Virus record (IMG/VR): IMGVR_UViG_3300017917_003570
Location: 1 to 36,066 of that record
DNA from: a virus
DNA length: 36,066 nucleotides
Strand: one strand, 5' to 3'
Positions 6,516 to 17,600 of the stretch are shown one piece after another (the stretch's first letter is position 1; every line of letters begins with the position of its first letter). A program made the position numbers and the translations under genes. A model generated the notes under the pieces. The model worked only from the letters and a program-made list of their open reading frames with translations. It did not search any database and had not been told where the DNA came from.

Positions 6516-8441
6516 ATGCGGCCCATCCGCTCCATCCAGACCAGCTTCACCTCCGGCGAGATCGGCCCGACGCTCGCCGCCCGCATCGAGGTGGCGAAAT
6601 ACTATGCCGGGATGGAGATGGCCCGGAACGTGCTGGTGCGCCCGCAAGGCGGGGTGCGCCGCCGGCCCGGCATGCCGCACGTCGGCAACCTGACCGGCGG
6701 CACCACGGGCGTGCGGCTGATCCCCTTCGCCTTCAACACCGAGCAGACCTACGTCATCGCCCTGACCGACGGCGCCTTCCGCGTCTTCCGCGGCCCCGAT
6801 GGCGTCGAGCTGGCCTATGTCACCGGCTGTCCGTGGAACGCGGCGCAGGCCGCGCAGATGAACTTTGCGCAATCGGCCGACACGCTGCTGCTGACCCATC
6901 CCGACGTTGAGCCCCAGCGCATCCGCCGCGGCGTGGTCGAGACCAGCTGGACCCGCGACGCGGTGCCGCTGACCAACCTGCCGACCTATGATTTCGGCGC
7001 CGTCACGCCTTCCGGCACCATGACCGCCAGCGCGACAAGCGGCACCGGCATCACCATCACGGCGTCCGTCGCCACCTTCACGGCCGGACATGTCGGCTGG
7101 ACCGTCGTCGGCAATGGCGGCGCGGCCATCATCACGGCGTACATCGACAGCATGAATGTGACGGCCGACACCCGCACCAGCCGGCCCTTCGCGAACACCT
7201 CCGCTTTCTCGGCCTGGACGCTGGAGGAGCCGGTCATCTCGGCCAGCCGCGGCTGGCCCGAATGCGTGACATTCCATGAGGCGCGGCTTTGGCTCGCCGG
7301 GTTCAAGTCCCGCCCGGCCAGCTTCATCGCCAGCAGGATCGCCGATTTCTGGAATTTCGACACGGCGGCGGGGCTCGACGACGAGGCGATCTACGCCACG
7401 ATCGACACCAACCAGGTGAACGCGATCCACCAGCTCGCCTCCGGCCGCGCGCTGCAAATCTTCACCGCAGGGTCCGAGCACATCATCACCGGCGATCCGA
7501 TCACGCCGAAGAGCATCGGCCGGCAGGAGCAGACGCGGCGCGGCATCAAGCGCTACGTCCCCGTGGCCGAGGTGGATGGCGCGCAGCTCTTCATCCAGCG
7601 CGGCGGCGCGGCGCTGCGGCAGTTCCTCTTCATCGACCTGGAGCAGGCATGGCGCGCCGATGTGGCATCGCTGCTGGCGCCGCATCTCATCCTTGATCCC
7701 GTGGACATGGCGGCGCGCAAGGCGGCAGCGCAGGACGATGCCGACCATGTGCTGCTGGTCAATCCGTCCGGCACCGTCACCGCCATGACGACGCTGCGCA
7801 GCCAGGAGATCGTGGGCTTCACGCGCTGGGAAACCGATGGGCAGATCAAGGCGGTCTGCTGCCTGCTGTCCGGCGAGGTGTATTTCGCCGTGCTGCGCGA
7901 CGCGACCGTCCGGCTCGAGCGATGGGACGCGGCGCGCTACCTGGACGCCTGCGTCCACTGGACCGGCGCGCCCAGCGCGACGATTTCCGGCCTCTCCCAC
8001 CTCAACGGGCTGACCGTCGGCTGCATCGGCGATGGCAATTGGCAGGGCACCTTCACTGTCAGCGGCGGCCAGATCACCCTGCCGCGCGCGGTGACGGAAG
8101 CCGAAGTCGGGCTGCTGAGCGATCTGCGCGTGCGCCCGATGCCCTACGAACCGCGCGACCCGTCCGGCAACCTGCTCGGCCGCCGCGTGCGCCCGGCCGA
8201 GATCACGGCCCGCGTGGTCAACACCTCGATCTTCCAGATACGAGGCCAGAACGTCATCGGCCGCACCGTGGGCAGCGCGCCGGCATCGCCGCTGGACAGC
8301 CCGCAGCCGATCCTGACCGGCGACATCGTCGTGCGCGGCCTGGTCGGATGGGAGAAGCGCTCGGTCACGGAAATCTCCCAGCCGATCCCCGGGCCGTTCG
8401 AGCTGCTGGCCCTGTCCACGAAATATCAGCTGGGGGAGTAA
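6516..8441 (+). CDS. Tail tubular protein B (T7 gp12-like nozzle)
   Basis: A 641-residue protein opening with S-F-T-S-G-E-I-G-P-T-L-A-A-R and R-N-V-L-V-R-P-Q-G-G-V-R-R-R-P-G, the family's fixed N-terminal signature. The rest is beta-propeller-like with repeated W and G turns. In T7-like particles six copies make the tail nozzle through which DNA leaves. The length is somewhat below T7 gp12 (about 790). Its TAA shares one base with the next ATG at 8441. Confidence 0.9.
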   Translation: MRPIRSIQTSFTSGEIGPTLAARIEVAKYYAGMEMARNVLVRPQGGVRRRPGMPHVGNLTGGTTGVRLIPFAFNTEQTYVIALTDGAFRVFRGPDGVELAYVTGCPWNAAQAAQMNFAQSADTLLLTHPDVEPQRIRRGVVETSWTRDAVPLTNLPTYDFGAVTPSGTMTASATSGTGITITASVATFTAGHVGWTVVGNGGAAIITAYIDSMNVTADTRTSRPFANTSAFSAWTLEEPVISASRGWPECVTFHEARLWLAGFKSRPASFIASRIADFWNFDTAAGLDDEAIYATIDTNQVNAIHQLASGRALQIFTAGSEHIITGDPITPKSIGRQEQTRRGIKRYVPVAEVDGAQLFIQRGGAALRQFLFIDLEQAWRADVASLLAPHLILDPVDMAARKAAAQDDADHVLLVNPSGTVTAMTTLRSQEIVGFTRWETDGQIKAVCCLLSGEVYFAVLRDATVRLERWDAARYLDACVHWTGAPSATISGLSHLNGLTVGCIGDGNWQGTFTVSGGQITLPRAVTEAEVGLLSDLRVRPMPYEPRDPSGNLLGRRVRPAEITARVVNTSIFQIRGQNVIGRTVGSAPASPLDSPQPILTGDIVVRGLVGWEKRSVTEISQPIPGPFELLALSTKYQLGE

Positions 8442-8953
8442 TGGCGGATTTCGGCATCGGCGAGGCCATCATGCTCATCGGCGCTGTCGCCAGCGCCGGA
8501 TCAGCGGTCATGGGCGCCCAGCACCAGGCCGGCGTCATGCGCACGCAAGCGCGCATGGCCGATTTCAACGCGACCACGGAAGCGATCCGCGGCCGCATCC
8601 AGGCCAACCAGACCAGGCAGGCGATGCTGCGCACGCTGGCCGCGCAATCGGCCCGCTATGCCGGTTCCGGCCTGGCGCTGGAGGGCACGCCCGATCTTGT
8701 CGGCGAGCAGACCATCCAGGAAGCCGAGCGCCAGCTGACCATCGACCAGACCAATGCCACTCTGCGCGCCGAGGCGCAGCGCCAGCGCGCGCGGTTGCTG
8801 GAAGACGACGCCGGCTGGGCCGAGACCGGAGGCTACCTGCGCGGCGGGCTCAGCCTGCTGAACGCCGGCAGCCGGATGTATGACCGTTGGCCCGGCAGTT
8901 CTTCCGGCAGCGGCGGTAATGGTGGCGACCCGTATTCGCTCGGTGACCTCTGA
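8441..8953 (+). CDS. Internal virion protein, T7 gp14-like
   Basis: A 170-residue protein with an N-terminal hydrophobic segment (A-I-M-L-I-G-A-V-A-S-A-G-S-A-V-M-G-A), then long Gln/Arg/Ala-rich helices and a Gly/Ser-rich end. The block S-A-R-Y-A-G-S-G-L-A-L-E-G-T-P recurs in gp14-like internal proteins. In T7 this smallest ejected protein lodges in the outer membrane to start the DNA channel. It comes first in a run of ejection proteins of increasing size, as in T7 gp14-gp15-gp16. It overlaps both neighbours by one base. Confidence 0.75.
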   Translation: MADFGIGEAIMLIGAVASAGSAVMGAQHQAGVMRTQARMADFNATTEAIRGRIQANQTRQAMLRTLAAQSARYAGSGLALEGTPDLVGEQTIQEAERQLTIDQTNATLRAEAQRQRARLLEDDAGWAETGGYLRGGLSLLNAGSRMYDRWPGSSSGSGGNGGDPYSLGDL

Positions 8954-11900
8954 TGCCCGCGCGCCTGCCGCCCGCCCCGGACTTCGTCAGCCGCGCCTTG
9001 CCGGAGCCAGCCCCGGTGCCGACCGAAGGCGGCGTCGCCGGCCAGGTGCTGACCAACCTGTCCGAGCGCATCGACGGCATGCTCGCCCAGCGCAACCGCA
9101 CGCTGGACCGCCGCGCCGAGCAGCGCGCCTTCGATGCCGGCATCGCCGCCGGCGAGGGCCAGCCCGGCGCGCAGATGACGGGCGGCGGGGAGCTCTACCG
9201 CAGCGCCTTCAACCGCGGCGCCGACGAGGCTTCGCGCAACCGGCTGGAAATCTCCGCCCGCTACGAGTTCGAGCGCCTGGCCCGCCAGCACGCCGCCAAC
9301 CCGGAAGCCTTCGGCGCCGCGGTGACGGAATGGCGCGACGCGCAGCTTTCCACGCTGCCCGAGAATTTGCGCGTCCGCCTGGCGCCGAGCCTGGACAACA
9401 TCGCGCGCCCCTATCTGAGCGTCATCGTGCAGCAGCAGGACCGCGCCGTGGCCGACGAGCGGCTGGGCTCCTTCCAGGTGCTGCTGCCCCAGCGCCTCGG
9501 CGAGATCACGCGCCTGGCCGAGCGCGGCCTGGCGGACCCCGAGGCGCAGACCCGCATCGCGGAAGTGCGGGCGCAGACCGAGCGCGACCTGATCGCCCTC
9601 GGCCCGCGCCACGCCTTCACCTTCAACGGCCGCAGCTACCCGGCCGACCCGTCCCGCGCCGGCGCGTATTCTCTGGTGCAGATCGCCCGCCACCTGAACG
9701 AGAGCCAGGACGCCGAGCTGGAGGGCCTGGCCCGCGGCGAATGGCGGCGCAGCCCGCGCACCGAGGCCTGGATCACCGAGTTCGAGGATCGCGGCGTCCG
9801 GGGCGACATCCCCGGCCTGCGGCCCGAGCAGGCGCGCAGCCTGGCCGCCGCCTTCCGCCGTGAGCGCGGGCAGGAACGCGCCGCCGCCAGCGAAGGCCAG
9901 CGTGAGGCGCGACGCGATCTGCAACCGACGCTGGACGCCAACCGCGCCGCCTATCTGGAGACCGGCGCGCCGATCGAGACGATCAGCGACGAGCGCTTGC
10001 AGGCCGCCGGGATCGACGTGCGGACGCATCGGGCGCAGGAGACCACCTGGCGCAACGCCTGGCAGGCACGCCAGGATTTGAACGGCATGACCGACCCGGC
10101 GGGCGCCCAGGCCGTCGCCGACCGCTTCGCGCCCGGCACGGCGCTGTTCGCAGCCGACCCGCAACTGGCCGTGCGCATCCGGGAGGAAGCCCGCCAGCGC
10201 GGGGCGCGGATCGCCGCGGCCTCGCTGGACCAGGCGCTGCGCGATGGCGTGGCCAGCCTGACCGCCGGCGGCGCCGCCGCCGTGCGCAACGCCAGGGCCG
10301 TGCCGGAAGCGTGGATGCCCTACATCCAGGCCGGCGCGCAGCGGCACGGCCTGCCCGTCTACATGCTGCGGGCGCAGTTCGGCACGGAGAGCGGCGGCAA
10401 CGCGCGGGCGGTCAGCCCGGCTGGCGCGACCGGGGCGGCACAGATCCTGCCCAGCACCGCGGCCAACCCCGGCATGGGCATGGCGCCGCTGCCGGCCGAG
10501 GCGCTGACCGATCCGGCCCGCGCCCTGCCATGGGCCATCGAGCTGATGGCGCGCCTGCGCGACCGCTACAACGGCAACCTGGAATACGCCCTGGCCGCCT
10601 ATAACTGGGGCTCTGGCCATGTGGACCGCTGGATCGCCGCCGGCGCCGACCGGTCCCGCCTGCCGCGGGAGACCCAGCAATACGTCTCCATCATGATGGC
10701 CGCGGCGCATGTGGAAGGCGTCACGGGCCCGGGCGGCGACCCGCGTGCCGGCCCGCCCGGATCGCCCGGCACCAGCGCGACCATGCCACCGCTGATCCCG
10801 CCGGAGCAGGCCCGCGCCGCCGGCATGTCGCCCGAGGAGATGGCGCGCGCCAACGCCCAGGCCGAGGAGATGATCCGCGCGTCCCGCATCCGCGAACTGG
10901 TACGGACCGGCACGCCGGAGGAGCGCGCGGCGGCCGAGGCGCAGCTTTCCGCCATCGGCCCGCGGGCGCATGAGGACCAGCAGCTGAGCCGGGTCTGGGC
11001 GGAGACGTATGCCGAACGCCAACGCGGCATTCGTGACGACGCGGCGGCCTATTTCGCGCAGTTCAGCCCGGCCATGCAGCAGATGCAGCAGCGCGTGATG
11101 CAGGGCGATCTGGCCGCGTTGCCGCAGCTGATCGCCACCGTCGGCGCCGAGCAGGAACGCCAGCAGGTGCCCGAAGCGCAGCGCCGCGTGCTGCCGCAGA
11201 ACGTCATGCAGGGCCTGGTGCAGCACGTCATGCAGCCGGCCCAGGAGGCCGAACGCCTGCCGCGCCTGCAACGCATCCTGGCCGCCGTGCCGGACCCGGA
11301 CCAGCGCCAGGCCCTGCTGTCCGGCCTGGCCGCCGCCGAGTTGCCGGCGCATCTGGCGACCGCCGCGGCCATCGCCCCGCGCACCGGCGGCGCGACATCG
11401 GCGCGCATCGCGGCGGAGCTTTCGACCGACATCCGCAGCCTGCACCTGACCGCCGCCTTGACCCGCGACATTCGCACGCAGGTGCGCACGGCATGGGCGG
11501 CATCCGACGCCGCCGGCGGGCTGCGCGCCGAACAGTACAACCACACCGGCAACGCCCAGTTCTTCAGCCGCGCAGCCGAGGACGAGGCGCGGCTGCAGCA
11601 CGTTGTCTCCGTCCGCGCCGCACCGGCCGGCGCTGTCACGGCCGCGACCGTGACCGGCGCCTATCGCGACCTGTATGGCGGCGTTGAGCCGGTGAACCGC
11701 GACGGCGTGCTGGCGCTGCTGCCGCGCGGCGGCGATGTGGACCGCCTGGCCCGCGGCCTGGCCACCATCCGCGACCGAGCGCTGGCCGAACGCTACCCGG
11801 GCACCGAACGCGCGGCCGTGACGGCGCGCACGGCGACGGCCAATGGCGGCCGCTGGATCGACGTGGCGCCGGGCCTTCTCGCCTTCTTCCCGCCGGGCTC

Positions 11901-12192
11901 GCCCTATCCCGAATTGCGCGGCGACGGCACGCCGCTGGTGGTGCGCATCCAGGACGCGCTCGCCGCCGCACCGCCAGACGCGGCCCCCGCCCGCGCCAGC
12001 CCGGAGCAGATCTGGCAGCGCATGAACCATGACCGTCGCCGGCCGCTTTCCGCGGCCGATGCCGCCGACCTGACGGTCCGCCGCAGCGAAGCGCCACCGG
12101 ACCCGCAACCGCCGCCACCGCCGCGCCCCGCCCGCGCCCCCGTGCGACAGCCGATCTATGGGCCCGATCCGGCGGAAGCCACTTCCCCATGA
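8953..12192 (+). CDS. Internal virion protein with lytic transglycosylase domain
   Basis: A 1,079-residue ejection protein. The first 450 residues are long Ala/Arg/Glu helices. Residues about 455-565 form an SLT lytic transglycosylase domain: F-G-T-E-S-G-G-N with catalytic E479, then A-T-G-A-A-Q-I-L-P-S-T-A and A-Y-N-W-G-S-G near 550. The C-terminal half is helical and ends in a Pro-rich tail. This combines the wall-digesting role of T7 gp16 with the tube-forming architecture of gp15: it is ejected to breach peptidoglycan and extend the channel. Its start overlaps the gp14-like stop by one base; its stop overlaps the next ATG (ATGA). Confidence 0.88.
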   Translation: MPARLPPAPDFVSRALPEPAPVPTEGGVAGQVLTNLSERIDGMLAQRNRTLDRRAEQRAFDAGIAAGEGQPGAQMTGGGELYRSAFNRGADEASRNRLEISARYEFERLARQHAANPEAFGAAVTEWRDAQLSTLPENLRVRLAPSLDNIARPYLSVIVQQQDRAVADERLGSFQVLLPQRLGEITRLAERGLADPEAQTRIAEVRAQTERDLIALGPRHAFTFNGRSYPADPSRAGAYSLVQIARHLNESQDAELEGLARGEWRRSPRTEAWITEFEDRGVRGDIPGLRPEQARSLAAAFRRERGQERAAASEGQREARRDLQPTLDANRAAYLETGAPIETISDERLQAAGIDVRTHRAQETTWRNAWQARQDLNGMTDPAGAQAVADRFAPGTALFAADPQLAVRIREEARQRGARIAAASLDQALRDGVASLTAGGAAAVRNARAVPEAWMPYIQAGAQRHGLPVYMLRAQFGTESGGNARAVSPAGATGAAQILPSTAANPGMGMAPLPAEALTDPARALPWAIELMARLRDRYNGNLEYALAAYNWGSGHVDRWIAAGADRSRLPRETQQYVSIMMAAAHVEGVTGPGGDPRAGPPGSPGTSATMPPLIPPEQARAAGMSPEEMARANAQAEEMIRASRIRELVRTGTPEERAAAEAQLSAIGPRAHEDQQLSRVWAETYAERQRGIRDDAAAYFAQFSPAMQQMQQRVMQGDLAALPQLIATVGAEQERQQVPEAQRRVLPQNVMQGLVQHVMQPAQEAERLPRLQRILAAVPDPDQRQALLSGLAAAELPAHLATAAAIAPRTGGATSARIAAELSTDIRSLHLTAALTRDIRTQVRTAWAASDAAGGLRAEQYNHTGNAQFFSRAAEDEARLQHVVSVRAAPAGAVTAATVTGAYRDLYGGVEPVNRDGVLALLPRGGDVDRLARGLATIRDRALAERYPGTERAAVTARTATANGGRWIDVAPGLLAFFPPGSPYPELRGDGTPLVVRIQDALAAAPPDAAPARASPEQIWQRMNHDRRRPLSAADAADLTVRRSEAPPDPQPPPPPRPARAPVRQPIYGPDPAEATSP

Positions 12193-14678
12193 GCGACACG
12201 GCATTGAGCTATCTCGGCGCGCCGACCATGGGCCTGCCCGTGGACGCGGCCGGCCGGCTGATCGAAGAGTTCCGCAGCCCGCTCGGCCAGTTCCTTGGCG
12301 CCGCCGCCGGCGAGAACTTCTGGGCCACCATCGCCGGCCAGGTCCGGGCGGATGATCGCGTGCGCCTGGCCGAGCGCACCGCGCCGGAACCCGAACTGGC
12401 GCCGATGCCCGAAGACGAGTGGCGCAGTTCGGAACACTTCCGCGAAGGCGTGCCCTATCGCCGCGGCATGACCCGCGCCGCGGCGCGCGTGCTGGCCGAC
12501 GTATCGGACGAGCAGCGCGAGCGCGAGCGCATCCTGGGGTCGCGCCACGACTGGGGCAGCGCCGCGCTCGCCTTCGGCGCGGGCATCGTCGGCTCCCTGC
12601 CCACGCCGGAGAACTTCCTGCCCTTCGCCGGCCCGGCGCTGGAGGCAGCGCGCGCCGGCTATCTCGGCCGCCGCTTCGCGCAATTCGCCGCATCGGCGGA
12701 GGCCGCGCGCACCGGCGGGGCCGGCGCCCGTGCGGCCTTCGGCGCCGGCGCCGGCGCGATGGACGCCACGCTCGGCACCGCCATCGCCATGCCGATGGTC
12801 AATGCGGGACGCGCATCCTTTGGCGACGATGTGACCTGGTCCGAGATCGCGCTGGACCTGGCGCTGGGCTTCGCCGCCGGCGGCGTGCTCGGCGGCGCGA
12901 TCGGCGCGGCCATTCCCGCCCGGCGCGCGGGCGCCCCGGCGGGCGCCAGCGGCGCCGAGACACCCCTGGCGGCCCTGCCGCCCGTGCCGGCGCAGGACGC
13001 CGCCCTGCACGCCATGACAGCCGGCGCCGTGCAACTGGCCGAGGGCGGGCATATCGACCTGAGCCTGACGCCGCCCGCCGTCCGCCAGCAGCTGGAGGGG
13101 TTGCTGGCCGAGAACCGGCGCCTTCAGGCAATGGTCCTGCCGACGGCCGAGGACGGCGCGGGCGTCTCGGCCCGCACCGCTGCCCGCGTTCCGGTGGGCG
13201 CCGCGGCCGCGCGTCCGGGCGCTGAAGGCAGGGCATCCACCCCAGCCGGGACCGAGGTGAGCTTCCGCTATGAGGTGGTCGAGGCGGCCGATCTGGTGCC
13301 CAGCCACGACCCGCTGAGTTTCGCCGAGAACCCCGCTTTTCCGCAGGAACTGCAACCGCGCGACCGCAACCTGCCGGAGCGCCAGCAGCAGGTCCGCGAC
13401 ATGGCGGCCAGGCTGCGCCCCGAGGAGCTGGAGGCATCGGCCAGCACCACCACGGGCGCGCCGCTCATCGGCCCCGACGGCCTGGTGGAAAGCGGCAATG
13501 GCCGCACCATGGCGATCGTCAACGCCTACGCCCAAGGACTGCCGACCGCGCAGGCCTATCGCGCCAGCCTGGTGCGTGCCGGCTTCGACCAGGCGGCGAC
13601 GATGCAGCGCCCGGTGCTGGTGCGCCGCCGCACGTCGGAACTGACGCCCGACGCGCGCCGCCGCTACGTCGAGGAAAGCAACGTCGCGCAGATCGACCGC
13701 GCCACGGCGGCCGAGCAGGCGCGCACCGATGCGCGCCGCGTGACGCTTCCCATGCTGCAAATGCTGCGCTCGCCCGACCTGGCCGCCGCCGGCAATGGCG
13801 ATTTCGTGCGCGCCTTCATCGGCCAGCTGCCTGCCGGCGAGGCTCGCGATCTGTCCACCAAGGGCGAGCTGACGCCGGACGGCCTGGCGCGTATCCAGCG
13901 CGCGCTTGCCGCCAGGGCCTATCAGAACCACCAGCTGATCCAGCGCCTGACACAGAGCCGCGAGGGCGCGGCCGAGGCCATGGGCCGCGCGCTGATCGAC
14001 GCCGCCCCCGCCATCGCGCATCTGCGCGCCGCGGTCGAAGCCGGCCAGGTGCGTGCCGGCCTGGACGCGACCGATGCGCTGGTGCGCGCGGTGCGCCGCA
14101 TCAACGATGCCCGCGACGCCGGCAAGCCGCTGCGCAGCGTGCTCGACCAGCTCGACATCTTCGGCGACGATGCCAGCCCGGCCGAGCGCGCCTTCCTGGA
14201 ATTGCTGTTGCGCCACCCGATCCGCCAGGAGATCGGCGGCCTCGGCCGGGAAACCATCGCCGCGCGACTGGAGGCCTACGCACGCCACGCCTTGGAGGCA
14301 CCGCAGACGCCGGACGCCTTCGGCATGCCGCCGCCTGGCCTCGGCGACGTGCTGCGCGCCGCCTTTCGCGAGGCGGGCCTGGACCCGCCAGCTGCGCTTC
14401 GCGGGCTCGACGCCGACACCTACACCCCGCCCGCCGCGCCGCCCCCCGAACCGTTGGCGCCGATGCGCAGCGCCGATCCCGTTGCCGCGGCCGCCGAACG
14501 CATGGGCCTCGACATCGAGGGGGCGGCCCATCTGGCCGAGGCCAACCGCCTGGCCGAGCGCGGCGATCTGCCGGACGACCTGCGCGCTATGCTCGACGAG
14601 ACCGCCGAACTGCGCGCCAAGGTCGAACATGCCGACGAAAGCTGGCAGGCCGCGGCGGCCTGCGTGATCAGGGGCTGA
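12189..14678 (+). CDS. Giant internal virion protein with DdrB/ParB-like polyvalent domain
   Basis: An 829-residue protein between two other large ejection proteins and coupled to the first by ATGA. Residues 1-240 are helical with glycine/alanine-rich hydrophobic stretches (for example about 220-242) that could enter membranes. Residues about 357-455 match my memory of the DdrB-like ParB-superfamily domain of phage polyvalent proteins: Q389-P-R-D-R, then G-A-P-L-I-G-P-D-G and E434-S-G-N-G-R-T. The rest is helical. It may be injected with the DNA and act on DNA or nucleotides on entry. The domain call needs a profile search; the ejection role is inferred from position. Confidence 0.72.
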   Translation: MSDTALSYLGAPTMGLPVDAAGRLIEEFRSPLGQFLGAAAGENFWATIAGQVRADDRVRLAERTAPEPELAPMPEDEWRSSEHFREGVPYRRGMTRAAARVLADVSDEQRERERILGSRHDWGSAALAFGAGIVGSLPTPENFLPFAGPALEAARAGYLGRRFAQFAASAEAARTGGAGARAAFGAGAGAMDATLGTAIAMPMVNAGRASFGDDVTWSEIALDLALGFAAGGVLGGAIGAAIPARRAGAPAGASGAETPLAALPPVPAQDAALHAMTAGAVQLAEGGHIDLSLTPPAVRQQLEGLLAENRRLQAMVLPTAEDGAGVSARTAARVPVGAAAARPGAEGRASTPAGTEVSFRYEVVEAADLVPSHDPLSFAENPAFPQELQPRDRNLPERQQQVRDMAARLRPEELEASASTTTGAPLIGPDGLVESGNGRTMAIVNAYAQGLPTAQAYRASLVRAGFDQAATMQRPVLVRRRTSELTPDARRRYVEESNVAQIDRATAAEQARTDARRVTLPMLQMLRSPDLAAAGNGDFVRAFIGQLPAGEARDLSTKGELTPDGLARIQRALAARAYQNHQLIQRLTQSREGAAEAMGRALIDAAPAIAHLRAAVEAGQVRAGLDATDALVRAVRRINDARDAGKPLRSVLDQLDIFGDDASPAERAFLELLLRHPIRQEIGGLGRETIAARLEAYARHALEAPQTPDAFGMPPPGLGDVLRAAFREAGLDPPAALRGLDADTYTPPAAPPPEPLAPMRSADPVAAAAERMGLDIEGAAHLAEANRLAERGDLPDDLRAMLDETAELRAKVEHADESWQAAAACVIRG

Positions 14679-14680
14679 CC

Positions 14681-17600
14681 ATGGCCGCTTCCCCCGAATG
14701 CGTCGCCGCCATCGTGGACGCCAGCCAGGGGCGCATGAACGACCGCGAGGCGGCCGAGCTGCTGCGCTACATGGCGACGCTGCACCAGGCCGAGCAGGCA
14801 CGGGGCGACCTGCCCAATCTCGAAGCGCGGGTGCGGCAGCGCGCGGCCGAGGACGCCGAGCGCGCCCGCGTCGCCGCCGCCGTCGCCCAGATGCATGCGG
14901 CAAAATCCGCCGTGGCCTACGCCCAGGGTTTGCAGGACCTGCGGGCGCTGCGCGACCAGGGGCTGACCTGGCGCAAATCCATGCTTGCCTTCCTGGAGGG
15001 CGTGATCCAGCCGGTGACGGGCGGCCGCGCCAGCATCGCGCGCCTGGCGATGGCGAACATCGCGCGGTACACGGAAGCCTGGAACCTCGCCATCGTACGC
15101 AGCCCCGAGCTGGCCAAGCGGATGCGCGACCCTGACTTCGGCCGCCTGGTGACGCGCGAGATGCGCGAGCTGCGCGAAGGCGGCCAGCCGGGCGTCACAG
15201 GCGACCCCGCTGCGCAGCAGCTGGCCCGCGTCTATGCCGACGTCGCCGAGCTGGCGCGCACCGACCTCAACAGGCTCGGCGCCACGATCGGACGGCTGGA
15301 CGGCTGGAGCCCGCAGGGCCACGACGCCGGGCGCATCGTGCGGGTCGGACCGGATGAATGGATCGGCCACATCCTGCCGAGGCTCGATCTGGAGCGCAGC
15401 TTTCCCGGCGCGGACGAGGCGCTGGCCCGGCGCTTCCTGCGCGACATCTATGACGAGATCACCACCGGCGTTGACCGCAACGGCCTGACCGCCGAGACGA
15501 CCGGCCGAGCGCAGACGCCGGCCAATCTGGCCAACAGCCTGAGCCGCAGCCGCACCCTGCATTTCCGCGACGCCGAGGCGGCGCTGACCTATGCCGACCG
15601 CTTCGGGTCCGACATCCACTCCGCCATGCTCGGCCACCTGACGGCGGCGGCCAAGGCGGCAGCGCAGATGGAGCGACTTGGCCCCAACCCGCGAGCAACG
15701 CTGACCCGCCTGCTGGCGACGCTGATGCGCGAGGCGTCGCAGGACAAGCGCCTGACACCGCGCCAGCGCCAGGCGCAGGCCCGCGCGCTCGATCCGAACA
15801 ACGCGCATGGCTCGCTTGCGAGCAGTTGGGCGGAGGTGTCTGGCCTGACCGCGGCGCCGGTCAGCCTGACCTGGGCGCGCATCGGAACCATGGCGCGCAC
15901 GGTGCAGAGCATGGCCAAGCTCGGCCGCGCCGTCGTCAGCAGCCTGGGCGGCGATGTCGCGACGGGCGCGATCGCCATGCGCTTCGAAGGCATGCCGCTG
16001 TTGCGGGCATGGGGCGAGAACTTGCGCGCCGCGGTGCCAGGCCGACTGAGCCGCGAGCAGCGCGAGATCGCCGCCATGCTGAACGCTGGCATGGATGGCA
16101 TCCGTTCCCGCCTGCTGGCGCAGGGCATGGCCGACGATGCGCCCATGGGGCTGATCAGCAAGACCAGTGCCTTCTTCTTCCGCATCCAGGGCATGACAGC
16201 CTGGCAGGACCTGCGGAAGAGCGGCGCCGCCGAGATGCTGTCGCGCTGGATGGGCTTCAACCGCGACCGCGCCTTCGATGCCCTGCCGCCGAAATATCGC
16301 TCGATCCTGCGCCAGAACGGCATCAGCGCCGCCGAATGGGACATGATCCGCGGCACCGCCCGCCAGATCGATGGCGCGCACTACGTCACGCCGGACATGA
16401 TCGCGGCGCTGCCGACGCGCAGCTTCGCCGGCCTGGCACGCGAGGGGCTGGAGGATCTGCAGAAGGGCATGACCGAGCGCATGGCCCGCCGCAGCGCGGC
16501 TGACCAGGCCGAGGCGGCATGGGTCCGGAAACGCACCGAGCGGTTCGAGGCCGAGCTGGCCCGGGCAGAGCAGCGCATGGAGGCGTGGAGCAAGCAGAAG
16601 GGCGAGACGGCCGCGCGCCAGGTCGCTGTCATCCGCCAGCAGATGGACCAGGTGCGGCAACGCCTTTCGGAACTCGCCGAATTCCACGAAGCATTAGCCG
16701 AGGGCCGGACATGGGTTCCCGCCACACCCGAGCCTGAGGCGCGCCGGCCCGGCATTCGAGCATCCGAAGCCTACCTGCACGCCGCCACCCCGCCCGAACA
16801 TGCCGTGCTGCGCGCCGAGGGCGAAGCCCGCGCCCGTCTGGATCGCCTGCAACGCGCCATCGGCCGTGTGCGCCAGGAAGCGACGCGTGGCGATGTTGCC
16901 GCCATGGATGCCTTCGACCTGGCCTGGCGCGGCAAGCGCGCCGAGATCGACGAGTTCATCGTCCGCATGCAGACGCGCGCCGATCAGCGCGCCGCGGCCA
17001 CCGCGGCCGAACAGGCCGACTGGTCCCCGCGCGCCGAGCGCGTGCTGGAGGATGCCCGCCGCCGGCTGGAGTTGAAGCTGCGCGGCTTCTTCGCCGACGA
17101 GATGGGCTTTTCCTTCGTCGAGACCGACAGCGCCAGCCGCCGCATGGCCTTGCAGGGCACGCGACCGGGAACCGTGACGGGCGAGCTGCTGCGCGCTCTG
17201 ACACAGTTCAAGGGCTGGCCGATCGCCTTCACCAACCGCATCGTCGGGCGAACCGTCACAGAGAGCGGCAATCGCACGCCGCTCGACCGCATGCTGAGCG
17301 TCGCCCATGTCGGCGAACTGATCGCCACCATGGCCTTCGTCGGCTACCTGTCCATGACGCTGAAGGACCTGTTGCTGGGCTATGGCCCGCGCGATCCGAC
17401 GCATCCGGCCACGCTGATGGCGGCCATGCTGCAAGGCGGCGGCGCCGGCATCTACGGCGACTTCCTGTTCGCGGAAGCCAACCGCGTGCAGCAGCACCCG
17501 ACCCTTACGGCCGCAGGTCCGCTGGCCGGGGCCATCGGCGATCTGGTGAAGCTGTTCCAGGCCGCGCGAGAAGGCGACATCCGATCCGGCCGCGCGCTCA

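Noticed and set aside
8833-12693. 1,286-codon open frame on the minus strand opposite the transglycosylase gene
   Set aside because: It is a GC-rich shadow of a clear plus-strand gene; the product is Arg/Gly/Ala low complexity without domains. The same holds for minus-strand frames at 12156-14903, 14420-16687, 6084-8000 and 31422-33875.
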